Source: Ideonella sp. A 288
GTDB taxonomy: Bacteria > Pseudomonadota > Gammaproteobacteria > Burkholderiales > Burkholderiaceae_C
Assembly (NCBI RefSeq): GCF_002198735.1
Contig: NZ_MWLO01000123.1
Coordinates: forward strand, 151,623 to 215,622
Length of the DNA: 64,000 nucleotides
Reading direction: 5' to 3'
Every line of letters starts with the position of its first letter. The stretch's first letter is position 1. The notes beneath the pieces were generated by a model. That model made no database searches and was not told the DNA's origin. It was given only the letters and a program-made list of their open reading frames with translations. Positions 53,920 through 63,260 of this stretch are shown piece after piece. Position numbers and translations under genes: made by a program.

Positions 53920-54273
53920 ATGCGACCGACCCAGGACCGACCCAGGATCCCCGGCACGACCATCTTCGACGGCGTGCAGGCCCGCAAGGGCTACGCGCTG
54001 AACAAGATGTGTTATTCGTTCAACGAAGCCCGCAACCGCGACGCCTTCCTCGCCGATGAGGACGCCTACTGCGCCAGGTTCGGCCTGAACGCGCAGCAGC
54101 GCGACGCGATCCGGCAACGCAACGTGCTGCAGCTGATCGCGGCCGGAGGCAACGCCTACTACCTGGCGAAGTTCGCCGGCATCTTCCACCTCGACATGCA
54201 GGACATCGGTGCGCAGCAGACCGGCATGACGAAGGACGAGTTCAAGGCCAAGCTGCTGGCCGCCCGCGGCTGA
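53920..54273 (+). CDS. LigA-like extradiol dioxygenase alpha subunit, copy 2
   Basis: This 117-residue protein matches LigA: IPGTTIFDGVQARKGYALNKM at the start, AAGGNAYYLAKF in the middle, and QQTGMTKDEFKAKLL at the end. It is shorter at the C-terminus than the copy at 44854. It is divergent from a LysR gene and precedes a LigB-like gene by 26 bases. The substrate may be gallate, a methoxylated catechol such as 3-O-methylgallate, or protocatechuate again. Confidence 0.88.
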   Translation: MRPTQDRPRIPGTTIFDGVQARKGYALNKMCYSFNEARNRDAFLADEDAYCARFGLNAQQRDAIRQRNVLQLIAAGGNAYYLAKFAGIFHLDMQDIGAQQTGMTKDEFKAKLLAARG

Positions 54274-54299
54274 ACCCCTCGCTGGAAGGAACACCCCAC

Positions 54300-55136
54300 A
54301 TGGCCAGGATCATCGGTGGTATCACCACCTCGCACGTGCCCGCCATCGGCGGCGCGATCGCCAAGGGTCTGCAGAACGACCCCTACTGGAAGCCCTTCTT
54401 CGACGGCTTCATCCCCATCCGGCACTGGCTGTCGGAAACCCGGCCCGACGTGGTGGTCGTGCTGTACAACGACCACGGCCTGAACTTCTTCCTCGACAAG
54501 ATGCCCACCTTCGCGGTGGGCGCGGCACCGCAGTACACCAATGCCGACGAGGGCTGGGGCATCCCGACGGTGCCGCCGTTCACCGGCGACACCGAGCTGT
54601 CATGGCACCTGATCGAATCGCTGGTGGCCGACGAGTTCGATCTGACCACCTGCCAGGAGATGACGGTCGACCATGCGTTCACGCTGCCCATGGCCCTGCT
54701 GTGGCCCGATCAGGCCTGGCCGGTGAAGGTGGTGCCGGTGTGCATCAACACCGTGCAGGCGCCGCTGCCGAGCGCGAAGCGCTGCCACCGTCTGGGTGAG
54801 GCGATCGGTCGTGCAGTGTCCCGCTGGGCGGGCGACGAGAAGGTGCTGGTGCTCGGCACCGGGGGCCTGTCTCACCAGCTCGACGGCGAGCGCGCCGGCT
54901 TCATCAACAAGGACTTCGACCTGAAGTTCATGGACAGCATGGTGAGCGACCCGACCTGGGCCACGCAATTCGACACCTACCAATTGGTGGAGCAGGCCGG
55001 CACCCAGGGCGTGGAGCTGCTGATGTGGCTGGCCACGCGCGGCGCGCTCGGCCCCAGCGTGCGCGCACTGCACAGCAACTACCACATCCCGATATCGAAC
55101 ACGGCCTCCGGCCTGATGCTGCTGGAGCCCGTCTGA
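54300..55136 (+). CDS. LigB-like extradiol dioxygenase beta subunit, copy 2
   Basis: This 278-residue catalytic subunit keeps the LigB metal and catalytic residues: His in TTSHVPAIG, His in LYNDHGLNF, His in GGLSHQLDG and Glu in GVELLMWL. Many substrate-pocket positions differ from the copy at 45252, so a different ring substrate is possible. It ends 10 bases before the convergent feruloyl-CoA synthase gene. It forms an operon with the alpha subunit gene. Confidence 0.9.
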   Translation: MARIIGGITTSHVPAIGGAIAKGLQNDPYWKPFFDGFIPIRHWLSETRPDVVVVLYNDHGLNFFLDKMPTFAVGAAPQYTNADEGWGIPTVPPFTGDTELSWHLIESLVADEFDLTTCQEMTVDHAFTLPMALLWPDQAWPVKVVPVCINTVQAPLPSAKRCHRLGEAIGRAVSRWAGDEKVLVLGTGGLSHQLDGERAGFINKDFDLKFMDSMVSDPTWATQFDTYQLVEQAGTQGVELLMWLATRGALGPSVRALHSNYHIPISNTASGLMLLEPV

Positions 55137-55146
55137 TCGGCCAGCC

Positions 55147-56946
55147 TCACACCCGCACCGTGCGGGTGTCGGGCACATTGCTGTACAGGGCGATCACATC
55201 GCCGTTGCGGCGCCTCAGCACCGCGCCCTGGTTGATGTAGCCCTTGTCGGTGATCTCGCCGGCATCGGCACTGGGCGGCTCATCGAGCACCCGGGCGCGC
55301 GTCGGCGCCTGCGACGAGCCGCCGCCTTCCTGCCGCATCGCGACCAGCGCCTCGCGCACGCGCTCGCCCAGGGCCTGCGTCGACAGCTCGCGTGCGGCGG
55401 GGCTGGGGAAGACCAGCAAACCCACCTCCTCGCGGTCGTGGCCGGTGACCACCACGTCGGCAGCCAGCGGCGTCAGCGCGGTCACCGCGCGCACGCGCAG
55501 CGTGCCCACCGACACCCAGGTGCCGCTCATCAGCTTGAAGTCCTCGGCCACCCGGCCGTCGAAGGCCACGCCGCGTTCGGGCCGCTGCGGATCGACCAGC
55601 CGTCCCGCATCACCGATCAGGTAGTAGCCTTCGTCGTCGAAGGCCTTGGCGGTGAGCTCCGGCGCATTGCGATAACCCGGAAAGACGTTGGGGCCACGCA
55701 CCCGCAGCTCCAGCTTGCCGGCATTGGGCACGAACTTCAGGTCGACCCCCGGCAGCGGGCCGCCGATGCAGCCGGCGCGTTCGATCTGCCAGTAGACGGA
55801 CGTCAGGGCAGGGGAGGTCTCGGTCGATCCCCAGGCCGAGGTGAACCACACCGGGCGTTGCCGGACACGCCGAGCCACCCCTTCGAGCCGCTCCCACAGG
55901 CTTTGCGGCAGCGCCGCGCCGGCATAGAACAGGCCCTCCAGGCGATCGAAGAAGTCGCGCGCGAACCTCTCGTCCTGCTCCAGGTAGGGCAGCAGCATGT
56001 CGAATCCGCGGGGCACGTTGAAATGGAAGTTCGGCTTGACCTCGCGGAGGTTGTGCACCGTCTTCTCGATCAGCCCGGGGGCGGGCCGTCCCTCGTCCAC
56101 ATACAAGGTGCCACCATGAGCCAGCACCATGTTGAAGTTGTGGTTCCCGCCGAACGTGTGGCTCCAGGGCAGCCACTCGAGCAGCGTGAGCCGGTGGCGA
56201 TTGAGGAAGGGCCACACCTGCGAGATCTGCTGCTGGTTGGCCGTCAGCATGCGGTGCGTGTTGATCACGGCCTTGGGCAGCCCGGTGGAGCCACTGGTCA
56301 ACAGGTACTTCGCGTGGTCGTCGGGCCGCACCCGGTGGTACACGTCCAGGACGGCCGGCGTTTCGTCGGCCTCGAGCAGGTCGGTGAAGGCCACGGCGCC
56401 CGCCTGCGCCTGTGCGCCGGCACTGAACACCCGTGGTGTCGAGCCAGCCCAGGTCGACATCGCCGGGCCATAGACCGCCGAATCGGCCGCGTACACGAGC
56501 GCCGGCTCGAGAGCGTCCAACATGCCGTGGACCTTGGTGTAGTCCTTGGTCAGACGGCAATAGGCGCTGGAGATGGTGCACACCGGCCGCCCGACGTGCA
56601 TGCTGCCCAGCAGCAGCAGCGCATGATCGACCGAGTTGTCGCTGAGCACGACCACCGGGCGCCCCGGCGGCAGGCGCATGTCCAGCAGCGATTGCGCGAT
56701 CCGCCCCACCAGGCGACGCGTCTCTCGGTAGGTCAGGCGGCGCCAGGCACCGCTCGCATCGCGCTCGGCAATGAAATCCAGGTCCGGTGTCGTCACCGCC
56801 CAGTGTTCGAGCCAGGCGCCGACGCATCGGGCGTAGGGCTGGAGCGGCTCTGGGTGGCGCAGGACGAATGCGCCTTCCGGGCGATCCTCGCGCACGGCGG
56901 CAGGTGGCGCCAGTGCGGCGGCGTCGCTGAACAAATGCTGGCTCAT
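55147..56946 (-). CDS. fcs: Feruloyl-CoA synthase
   Basis: This 599-residue acyl-CoA synthetase activates ferulate, and probably related hydroxycinnamates, as CoA thioesters. The AMP-binding motif is YLLTSGSTGLPKAVI near residue 215, with later TSAWGSTETSPA and YLIGDAGRLVD. The N-terminal region RHPEPLQPYARCVGAWLEHWA matches bacterial Fcs. The hydratase-lyase partner (ech) and vanillin dehydrogenase are not in the window. A perfect 10-bp hairpin overlaps its last codons. Confidence 0.92.
   Translation of the reverse strand: MSQHLFSDAAALAPPAAVREDRPEGAFVLRHPEPLQPYARCVGAWLEHWAVTTPDLDFIAERDASGAWRRLTYRETRRLVGRIAQSLLDMRLPPGRPVVVLSDNSVDHALLLLGSMHVGRPVCTISSAYCRLTKDYTKVHGMLDALEPALVYAADSAVYGPAMSTWAGSTPRVFSAGAQAQAGAVAFTDLLEADETPAVLDVYHRVRPDDHAKYLLTSGSTGLPKAVINTHRMLTANQQQISQVWPFLNRHRLTLLEWLPWSHTFGGNHNFNMVLAHGGTLYVDEGRPAPGLIEKTVHNLREVKPNFHFNVPRGFDMLLPYLEQDERFARDFFDRLEGLFYAGAALPQSLWERLEGVARRVRQRPVWFTSAWGSTETSPALTSVYWQIERAGCIGGPLPGVDLKFVPNAGKLELRVRGPNVFPGYRNAPELTAKAFDDEGYYLIGDAGRLVDPQRPERGVAFDGRVAEDFKLMSGTWVSVGTLRVRAVTALTPLAADVVVTGHDREEVGLLVFPSPAARELSTQALGERVREALVAMRQEGGGSSQAPTRARVLDEPPSADAGEITDKGYINQGAVLRRRNGDVIALYSNVPDTRTVRV
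55149..55169. terminator. Inverted repeat in the last codons of fcs
   Basis: ACACCCGCAC-C-GTGCGGGTGT is a perfect 10-1-10 inverted repeat covering the final codons and stop of fcs. It lies 13 bases after the stop of the convergent LigB-like gene, so it can serve as terminator for it. Confidence 0.5.
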
Positions 56947-57028
56947 CGGACGGTCTCCTAGTGCGGCCTTCGTGGAGGCCGTTCACCAGCGATTCTGCGC
57001 GAGCCGTTCGCGCGGTCCGAGGATAACC

Positions 57029-57045
57029 GGCGCCCGTAGGGCGCC
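57029..57045 (-). terminator. Hairpin after the Cys-rich small protein gene
   Basis: GGCGCCC-GTA-GGGCGCC is a perfect 7-3-7 inverted repeat, 5 bases after the stop of the gene at 57051 on the minus strand. Confidence 0.5.
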
Positions 57046-57050
57046 CAGTG

Positions 57051-57287
57051 TCACTTCTTGGTCAGTTCGGCCTCTGCGTCCTTGCAGGTCGGCGAGCACA
57101 CGAACTGGGCCTTGCCCAGCAGGCGGCGGGACTTCAAGGCGCTGCGGGGCCTGTGCTTGCCGCACAGGAAGCACGACATGGTGGCTGCGCCAAATGCCCC
57201 GGCGGCCGTGAAGGGCGAGCCGGGGGTCTTGCTGCGGTAACGCAGTCCGTCGGCATCGATCGCTGTCTTGGTGTCGGCTTTGGCCAT
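57051..57287 (-). CDS. Small Cys-rich, probably zinc-binding protein
   Basis: This 78-residue protein has four cysteines arranged as C-x2-C in SCFLCGKH and C-x3-C in VCSPTCKD, plus nearby histidine, a pattern typical of a zinc ribbon. I do not recognise a named family. It is divergent from the response regulator gene and is followed by a hairpin. Role unknown; zinc-ribbon proteins of this size often act as nucleic-acid or protein-binding factors. Confidence 0.65.
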   Translation of the reverse strand: MAKADTKTAIDADGLRYRSKTPGSPFTAAGAFGAATMSCFLCGKHRPRSALKSRRLLGKAQFVCSPTCKDAEAELTKK

Positions 57288-57318
57288 GGGGAGGTGCGCG
57301 GTATCCAGGTTGGGCTCA

Positions 57319-57350
57319 ATTATGCAACAATCGACAGTAGTTAACATAAT
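57319..57350. promoter_or_regulatory. AT-rich divergent region with inverted repeat
   Basis: ATTATG (57319-57324) and CATAAT (57345-57350) are perfect inverted repeats 20 bases apart within an unusually A/T-rich island. The region serves the response regulator (plus) and the small Cys-rich gene (minus); either repeat half can be read as a -10 box. Confidence 0.35.
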
Positions 57351-57450
57351 ATACATTGTCACGCTTATGGCAGCAGTCAGCAGGTGCGGCGGAGCGCGGA
57401 CCATGGCGGCGGTTAACATCTTCGAAAGACGGCCGGAAGCCCACGAACCC

Positions 57451-58092
57451 ATGTCCGAGAAGCGCAAGGTGCTGCTGGTCGATGACCACGAACTGGTCCG
57501 TGTCGGCGTCAAGACGATGTACGCCGAGATCCGCGACGTGCCCATCGAGTGGATCGAGGCCTCGACGCTCCAGGAAGCCATCGCCGCCTATGCCGCACAG
57601 CCCGACATCGATGCCGTGCTGCTCGACCTGAACCTCGCCGACTGCAAGGGCCTGCAGGGCCTGCGACATTTCCTGTTGGCCCACCCCAAGGCACGCGTCG
57701 CGGTGTTCAGTGGCACGCAGGACGAGTTCGTCGTTCGCCAGGCTCGGGCCCTCGGTGCCTCGGGCTATGTTGGCAAGAGCACGATGATGTCCGAGATGCG
57801 CGACACCTTGACGGCCCTGCTGTGGCCCGGTGGCGCCAGCGAGACGCGCGCGCCGTCGTCGGTGTCCAGCAAACTGTTCCCACGCTTTCCGTCGTCGGCG
57901 ATGTACGACCGCGTCGCCGAACTCGGTCCCAGGCACCTCGAGATCCTGGAACTCGTTCTGTCTGGTTGCACCAACCAGGAGATCAGTTCGTCAACCGGCC
58001 TGTCGCTGGGCACGATCAAGAACTACGTGTCGTCGTTGCTGCTGGCCCTCGACGTCCGCTCGCGATCGCACCTCATCAGCCTGTTCCGATGA
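57451..58092 (+). CDS. LuxR/NarL-type response regulator
   Basis: This 213-residue regulator has a receiver domain with VLLVDDHE at the start, phospho-acceptor Asp59 in AVLLDLNL and Lys in SGYVGKST. The C-terminal LuxR-type helix-turn-helix is LGPRHLEILELVLSGCTNQEISSSTGLSLGTIKNYV. The start at 57451 begins the receiver; an in-frame ATG at 57403 would add 16 residues and also has a ribosome site, so the start is not settled. The stop overlaps the kinase gene (ATGA). Confidence 0.88.
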   Translation: MSEKRKVLLVDDHELVRVGVKTMYAEIRDVPIEWIEASTLQEAIAAYAAQPDIDAVLLDLNLADCKGLQGLRHFLLAHPKARVAVFSGTQDEFVVRQARALGASGYVGKSTMMSEMRDTLTALLWPGGASETRAPSSVSSKLFPRFPSSAMYDRVAELGPRHLEILELVLSGCTNQEISSSTGLSLGTIKNYVSSLLLALDVRSRSHLISLFR

Positions 58093-59927
58093 CCGAGCCG
58101 GACGGTCCGGCACCGCCAGGGCCTGCGGCCGCTGCGGTCGCGCCGACCGTTTACGTCGCAGTCGGTGGGCCTGATCAGCCGCCTGAGCCCGGCAGCGAGA
58201 ACGAGTTACGCCAGGCCGACCGCCGCGCCGTGATGTCGCGACTTCGCGAAGCCGCGTTGCGTGCGGCACTCGCGAACATGTCCCTGTGGGGTCTCGTGAT
58301 CGCCGCATCATCTCTGCTGGTGGCCAGCGCCATGCCGTTTGGCGTGACCAGCGCAGCGTGGACCCTGACCTGCGTCTTCCTCGGCGCGATGGCGTGGCAG
58401 ATGCCGGCACGTCTCGGGCGGCAAAGGCCAACAGACAAGCGCCAGGACCAGCTTTACCGGTGGCTGGTGGCGCTCGTCGTGATCAGCAGCGCCTGCATGG
58501 CCGCCGGCCCCTGGATGGCGCCGCCGGAGGCGCCCGCGGTGTTGCTGGGCGGCGCGGCGTTCGTGCTGGTGGGCGCCGCCGCCGTGGCACCGGTGCGCGG
58601 GTTGGATCTCCTGCTTTGTGGCGTGCCGGCCTCCACCGCCCTGGCCACCTGGGTTGCGGGCAACGACCCCGCGTTCGACCATGCTTTGGCGGCGCACGCC
58701 TTGATGGCGCTGGCCGTGCTGGTCGTGGCCCGCCAGCGGAACAGGGCCTGGCGACAGAACACCAAGGCACTGATCGAGCAAGGTGACCGCATCCGCACAC
58801 TCGAAGCCGAACGCGACGCTGCGGCGCGTGCGGACGTGGAGAAGAGTCGCTTCCTGGCCATTGCCAGCCATGACTTGAGGCAGCCGGTCCATGCGCTCGC
58901 GCTGTTCACGGCCACCCTGCACAAGCGGATGAAGAGTTCGCCCGATGAGCCACTCGTGCGAAACATGGTGCGCGCCATCGACGGACTCGAGCGCTCGTTC
59001 AATGCCCTGCTGGACATTTCGCGCATGGACGCTGGCAGCGTCGCGCCCGCGTTACAGACCTTCAGCCTGCGGGACACCTTCCGTCGCCTGCACATGCACT
59101 ATGCAGGACAGGCCGAACTGGCCGGGCTGGGACTGCGCTTCTCGCCAGGTGGCAAATCGGTGCACAGCGATCCGCAGATGCTGGAGCGCATCCTCGGCAA
59201 CCTGATCCAGAACGCCATCAAGTACACCGAACGGGGCGGCATTGTTGTGGTGGCCCGCACTACGGCCAATGCCGTGAACGTGGAAGTCTGGGACACCGGC
59301 GCCGGCATCGCAGCCGAGGAACTGCCGCGCATCTTCGACGAGTTCTATCAGATCGGGCGCGGCGAACGAGACCGTGCACATGGTTTGGGCATGGGCCTGG
59401 CCATCGTGAAGCGCCTGGTCCGCCTGCTGGGGCACCGACTGACCGTGGCATCGCGCGTCGGCCGGGGCACCATGTTCCGTGTCGGCATCCCGATCGGCGG
59501 ACTGCCCGAGCTCCAGGATGCCCTGGCGCCAGCCGACACCGTGCCGATGCAGATCAGCCGGCCGCAAATGGTGATGGTGATCGACGACGAGGAGCCCATC
59601 CGGGAGGGCTTGCGAGGCCTGCTGCAAGAATGGGGCTATCAGGTCATGACTGCCGCCTCGGCCGCCCAGGCCGAACAGGTGACCCAGGCCCTGGAAGGTC
59701 GGGTCGACCTGGTTCTGTCCGACCTGCACCTCGGCGATGGCGCCGACGGACTCGAGGCGATCGACGGCGTGCGCCGGATGTGTCGCCACGAGGTGCCGGC
59801 CATCCTGATCACTGGCGACACGGCCCATGCGGAGATCCGCCGCATCGCCTCCAGCGGCCACATGGTGATGTTCAAGCCAGTGCAGCCGCGCCGTCTTTAC
59901 GACGCGCTGCGCAACCTCTTGGGCTGA
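58089..59927 (+). CDS. Membrane hybrid histidine kinase with C-terminal receiver domain
   Basis: This 612-residue sensor has about six transmembrane helices between residues 60 and 215, no separate sensor domain, then a coiled region and a kinase core with His261 in IASHDLRQPVHAL. The ATPase domain includes NLIQNAIKYTERG, DTGAGI and GLGMGLAIV. The C-terminal receiver has Asp545 (LVLSDLHL), acidic VIDDEEP and MFKPVQP. It is translationally coupled to the response regulator, so the two form a phosphorelay. The signal is unknown. Confidence 0.9.
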   Translation: MTEPDGPAPPGPAAAAVAPTVYVAVGGPDQPPEPGSENELRQADRRAVMSRLREAALRAALANMSLWGLVIAASSLLVASAMPFGVTSAAWTLTCVFLGAMAWQMPARLGRQRPTDKRQDQLYRWLVALVVISSACMAAGPWMAPPEAPAVLLGGAAFVLVGAAAVAPVRGLDLLLCGVPASTALATWVAGNDPAFDHALAAHALMALAVLVVARQRNRAWRQNTKALIEQGDRIRTLEAERDAAARADVEKSRFLAIASHDLRQPVHALALFTATLHKRMKSSPDEPLVRNMVRAIDGLERSFNALLDISRMDAGSVAPALQTFSLRDTFRRLHMHYAGQAELAGLGLRFSPGGKSVHSDPQMLERILGNLIQNAIKYTERGGIVVVARTTANAVNVEVWDTGAGIAAEELPRIFDEFYQIGRGERDRAHGLGMGLAIVKRLVRLLGHRLTVASRVGRGTMFRVGIPIGGLPELQDALAPADTVPMQISRPQMVMVIDDEEPIREGLRGLLQEWGYQVMTAASAAQAEQVTQALEGRVDLVLSDLHLGDGADGLEAIDGVRRMCRHEVPAILITGDTAHAEIRRIASSGHMVMFKPVQPRRLYDALRNLLG

Positions 59928-60113
59928 CCATCCACCATTGGCGGGACGGCACACCGGCCCTCGACGGCCCGGCGCAGTGACATCCCCCGGTCGACGGATG
60001 CGCCTCGGCCCTGACCGCGCCAAAGTGACTTTAGACCACTGCGCGGCATCGATCGGGCTCCTAGAGTTCGATTCCAGCACCTCCCGGCTTGATACGGCAT
60101 TTTCATTTCACCC

Positions 60114-61118
60114 ATGCTCGACACCGAGTCCCTGCTAGTTCCCCTGTCGGATGACGCCCCCAGCGGCAGCGATCTGGAGTACGACCCGGTGTTCCTGCAA
60201 CTGGAGCAGGCCGGCGCGGGCAAGCCCGAACAGCAGTTTGGTGACAAGGTCATCCCGGCCGAAGCCCCCGATTGGCGCACGGTACGCGAGCACGCGCTCG
60301 ATCTCGCCTCACGGACACGTGACCTCCGTGTGGCCGTCTGGTTGGCCCGCAGCGGTGCCCGCCTCGAAGGCGTGTCGGGTGCAGTCGGCGGTCTGAAGCT
60401 GTTGCACGGCCTGCTGTCACGCCGTTGGGCGGACGTCCATCCCCAACTCGACGAGTCGGACGGCAATGATCCGACGATGCGGGTCAACGCGCTCGCGCCG
60501 CTGGCGGCGACCAACGCCTTTCTGGCCGATCTGCGCAGCGCCGCCCTCACCTCCACCCGCGGCAGCATCGTGGTCCGCGACATCGAACTCGGTCTCGGGT
60601 TGGCCGAAGCTGCTGGTGACGAATCGGTGCCCAGCGAGGCCGGCGTGCTCGACGCCCTGCGGCAAGCGCTTGGGCAGGACACCACGCTGGCCGGCATGCT
60701 GCAAGGCGCCATCGAGGCGGCCAAGGGCATTTCACAGATCCTCGAAGAACAACTGGTGCCGGGCACCGGGCCCGACCTCGCTCCCTTGCTCAGCCTGACG
60801 CGCGCGCTCGACCAGGCGCGGCAACGGGCCACGGGCGCAGATGACGCGTCCGCGGCAGGTGCCGGCGCATCGGCAAATGCCGCCACGGGCGGCACCAGCG
60901 CGCCGGGCAGCATCAACTCCCGGGACGACGTCATCCGCACGATCGATCGCCTGTGCGAGTGGATCGAGCGCAACGAACCCAGCAATCCGGCTCCGTTGCT
61001 GCTGCGGCGGTCGCAGCGGTTGATGAGCATGAGCTTCCTCGATATCGTCAGAGACCTGATGCCCGAGGGCGTCGACCAGATCGAGCGGCTCGCCGGCACC
61101 GACGGCCGATCGAGTTGA
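60114..61118 (+). CDS. tssA: Type VI secretion protein TssA
   Basis: This 334-residue protein is of the ImpA-N type: the N-terminal part begins LLVPLSDDAPSGSDLEYDPVFLQLE and contains RTRDLRVAVWLARSG. The C-terminal IDRLCEWIERNEPSNPAPLLLRRSQRL is typical of short TssA proteins. TssA primes assembly of the T6SS tail. It is the first gene of the secretion cluster, 186 bases after the hybrid kinase, and precedes tssB by 42 bases. Confidence 0.88.
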   Translation: MLDTESLLVPLSDDAPSGSDLEYDPVFLQLEQAGAGKPEQQFGDKVIPAEAPDWRTVREHALDLASRTRDLRVAVWLARSGARLEGVSGAVGGLKLLHGLLSRRWADVHPQLDESDGNDPTMRVNALAPLAATNAFLADLRSAALTSTRGSIVVRDIELGLGLAEAAGDESVPSEAGVLDALRQALGQDTTLAGMLQGAIEAAKGISQILEEQLVPGTGPDLAPLLSLTRALDQARQRATGADDASAAGAGASANAATGGTSAPGSINSRDDVIRTIDRLCEWIERNEPSNPAPLLLRRSQRLMSMSFLDIVRDLMPEGVDQIERLAGTDGRSS

Positions 61119-61160
61119 TCCGCGCCGACAGACCGTACAACCCACCAGCAGAGGTAAGCC

Positions 61161-61667
61161 ATGGCAACCAGCAGCCAGAAGTTCATCGCCCGCAATCGTG
61201 CACCGCGTGTACAGATCGAGTACGACGTCGAGCTTTACGGCGCCGAGAAGAAGGTTCAGCTGCCCTTCATCATGGGTGTGTTGTCCGACCTGTCCGGCAA
61301 GCCTTCCGAGCCCCTGCCTCCCGTGGCTGAGCGCAAGTTCGCGGAGATCGATGTCGACAACTTCGATTCGCGCATGAAGTCCATGAAGCCGCGGGTGGCG
61401 TTCCAGGTGCCGAACACACTCACTGGCCAGGGCAACATCGCCGTCGACATCACCTTCGAGAGCATGGACGACTTCTCGCCGGCCGCCGTGGCCGCCAAGG
61501 TCGACGGCCTGAAGCAGATGCTCGAGGCACGCCAGCAACTGGCCAATCTGATCACCTACATGGACGGCAAGACCGGTGCCGAGGAACTGATCTCCAAGGT
61601 CATCAAGGACGAGGCGCTGCTGAAGTCCCTGGCCGCCGCGCGAAAGCCGGAAGGCGAAGGCGCCTGA
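61161..61667 (+). CDS. tssB: Type VI secretion sheath protein TssB
   Basis: This 168-residue small sheath subunit starts SSQKFIARNRAPRVQIEYDVELYGAEKKVQLPF, a strong family signature, and continues with PFIMGVLSDLSG. TssB pairs with TssC to form the contractile sheath. It lies 42 bases before tssC. Confidence 0.95.
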   Translation: MATSSQKFIARNRAPRVQIEYDVELYGAEKKVQLPFIMGVLSDLSGKPSEPLPPVAERKFAEIDVDNFDSRMKSMKPRVAFQVPNTLTGQGNIAVDITFESMDDFSPAAVAAKVDGLKQMLEARQQLANLITYMDGKTGAEELISKVIKDEALLKSLAAARKPEGEGA

Positions 61668-61709
61668 TCCCCGTGACCCCGAATCGAACCGCATCCCCGG
61701 AGATCCACC

Positions 61710-63206
61710 ATGGCTGAAACTTCCGCATCGCAACTGTCGAGCCTGCAGGGCGTCACCTTCGAAGGTGGCGAATTCGCCTCGCTGCTGAACAAAGAATTCA
61801 AGCCGAAGACGGACGAGGCCAAGTCGGCGGTCGAGAACGCCGTGCTGACCCTGGCGCAGCAGGCCTTGTCGCAGACCAATCTGGTCGGCAGCGACGTGCT
61901 GGCCTCCATCGAGGCCATGATCGCCGAGATTGACAAGAAGCTGTCGCAACAGGTCAACGCGATCCTCCACCACCAGGACTTCCAGCAACTCGAAAGCGCC
62001 TGGCGCGGCCTGCACTACCTCGTCAACAACACCGAAACCGACGAGATGCTGAAGATCCGCGTGATGAACATCAGCAAGAACGAGGTCGCCAAGACGCTGA
62101 AGCGCTACAAGGGCACCTCGTGGGACCAGAGCCCGTTGTTCAAGCGCGTCTACGAAGAGGAATTCGGCCAGTTTGGTGGCGAGCCCTACGGCTGTCTCGT
62201 CGGCGACTATTACTTCGACCAGAGCCCGCCGGATGTCGAGATGCTGGGCGAGATGGCCAAGGTCAGCGCCGCGGCGCTCACGCCTTTCATCTCGGCCGCC
62301 AGCCCCACGCTGATGGGCATGGGCTCGTGGCAGGAACTGGCCAACCCGCGCGACCTGACCAAGATCTTCGGCACGCCCGAGTACGCCGCCTGGCGCTCGC
62401 TCCGCGAGTCGGACGACGCCCGCTACATCGGCCTGGCCATGCCGCGGTTCCTGTCCCGCCTGCCCTACGGCGCGAAGACCAGCCCGGTCGAGGAATTCAA
62501 CTTCGAGGAAGAAACCGCGGGCGGCGACCACAGCAAGTACACCTGGTCGAATGCCGCCTACGCGATGGCCGTCAACATCAACCGGTCGTTCAAGCTGTAT
62601 GGCTGGTGCTCGCGCATCCGCGGCATCGAATCGGGCGGCGCAGTCGAGGGCCTGCCCACCCACACATTCCCCAGCGATGACGGTGGCGTGGACATGAAGT
62701 GCCCCACCGAGATCGCCATCAGCGATCGGCGCGAGGCCGAACTGGCCAAGAACGGCTTCATGCCGCTGGTGCACAAGAAGAACAGCGACTTCGCTGCCTT
62801 CATCGGCGCCCAGTCGCTGCAGAAGCCGGCCGAGTACGACGATCCGGACGCCACTGCCAATGCCAACCTGTCCGCCCGCCTGCCTTACCTGTTCGCATGT
62901 TGTCGCTTCGCGCACTACCTGAAGTGCATCGTCCGCGACAAGGTCGGCTCGTTCAAGGAACGCACCGACATGGAGAAGTGGCTCAACAACTGGATCATGA
63001 ATTACGTCGATGGCGATCCAGCCAACTCATCCGAGGTCACGAAGGCTCAAAAGCCGCTGGCCGCTGCAGAAGTCGTTGTCGAGGAGGTGGCCGGCAATCC
63101 CGGGTACTACACCTCGAAGTTTTTCCTCCGCCCGCACTATCAGCTCGAAGGGCTGACGGTGTCGCTGAGGCTCGTGTCGAAGCTGCCCTCGCAGAAGCAG
63201 CAGTAA
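61710..63206 (+). CDS. tssC: Type VI secretion sheath protein TssC
   Basis: This 498-residue large sheath subunit contains NAILHHQDFQQLESAWRGLHYLV near residue 90, ETDEMLKIRVMN and later EFNFEEETAGG; the C-terminus with FFLRPHYQLEGLTVSLRLVSKLP is characteristic. It is followed by hcp after 54 bases. Confidence 0.97.
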   Translation: MAETSASQLSSLQGVTFEGGEFASLLNKEFKPKTDEAKSAVENAVLTLAQQALSQTNLVGSDVLASIEAMIAEIDKKLSQQVNAILHHQDFQQLESAWRGLHYLVNNTETDEMLKIRVMNISKNEVAKTLKRYKGTSWDQSPLFKRVYEEEFGQFGGEPYGCLVGDYYFDQSPPDVEMLGEMAKVSAAALTPFISAASPTLMGMGSWQELANPRDLTKIFGTPEYAAWRSLRESDDARYIGLAMPRFLSRLPYGAKTSPVEEFNFEEETAGGDHSKYTWSNAAYAMAVNINRSFKLYGWCSRIRGIESGGAVEGLPTHTFPSDDGGVDMKCPTEIAISDRREAELAKNGFMPLVHKKNSDFAAFIGAQSLQKPAEYDDPDATANANLSARLPYLFACCRFAHYLKCIVRDKVGSFKERTDMEKWLNNWIMNYVDGDPANSSEVTKAQKPLAAAEVVVEEVAGNPGYYTSKFFLRPHYQLEGLTVSLRLVSKLPSQKQQ

Positions 63207-63260
63207 CCTGACTTTCCTGTTTCAACAGTTGCCCGCACCGGGCTCAAGGAGTGATTCATC

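Noticed and set aside
60732-62915. A 727-codon minus-strand frame across tssA, tssB and tssC
   Set aside because: Composition is that of an antisense shadow and the plus-strand genes are certain.
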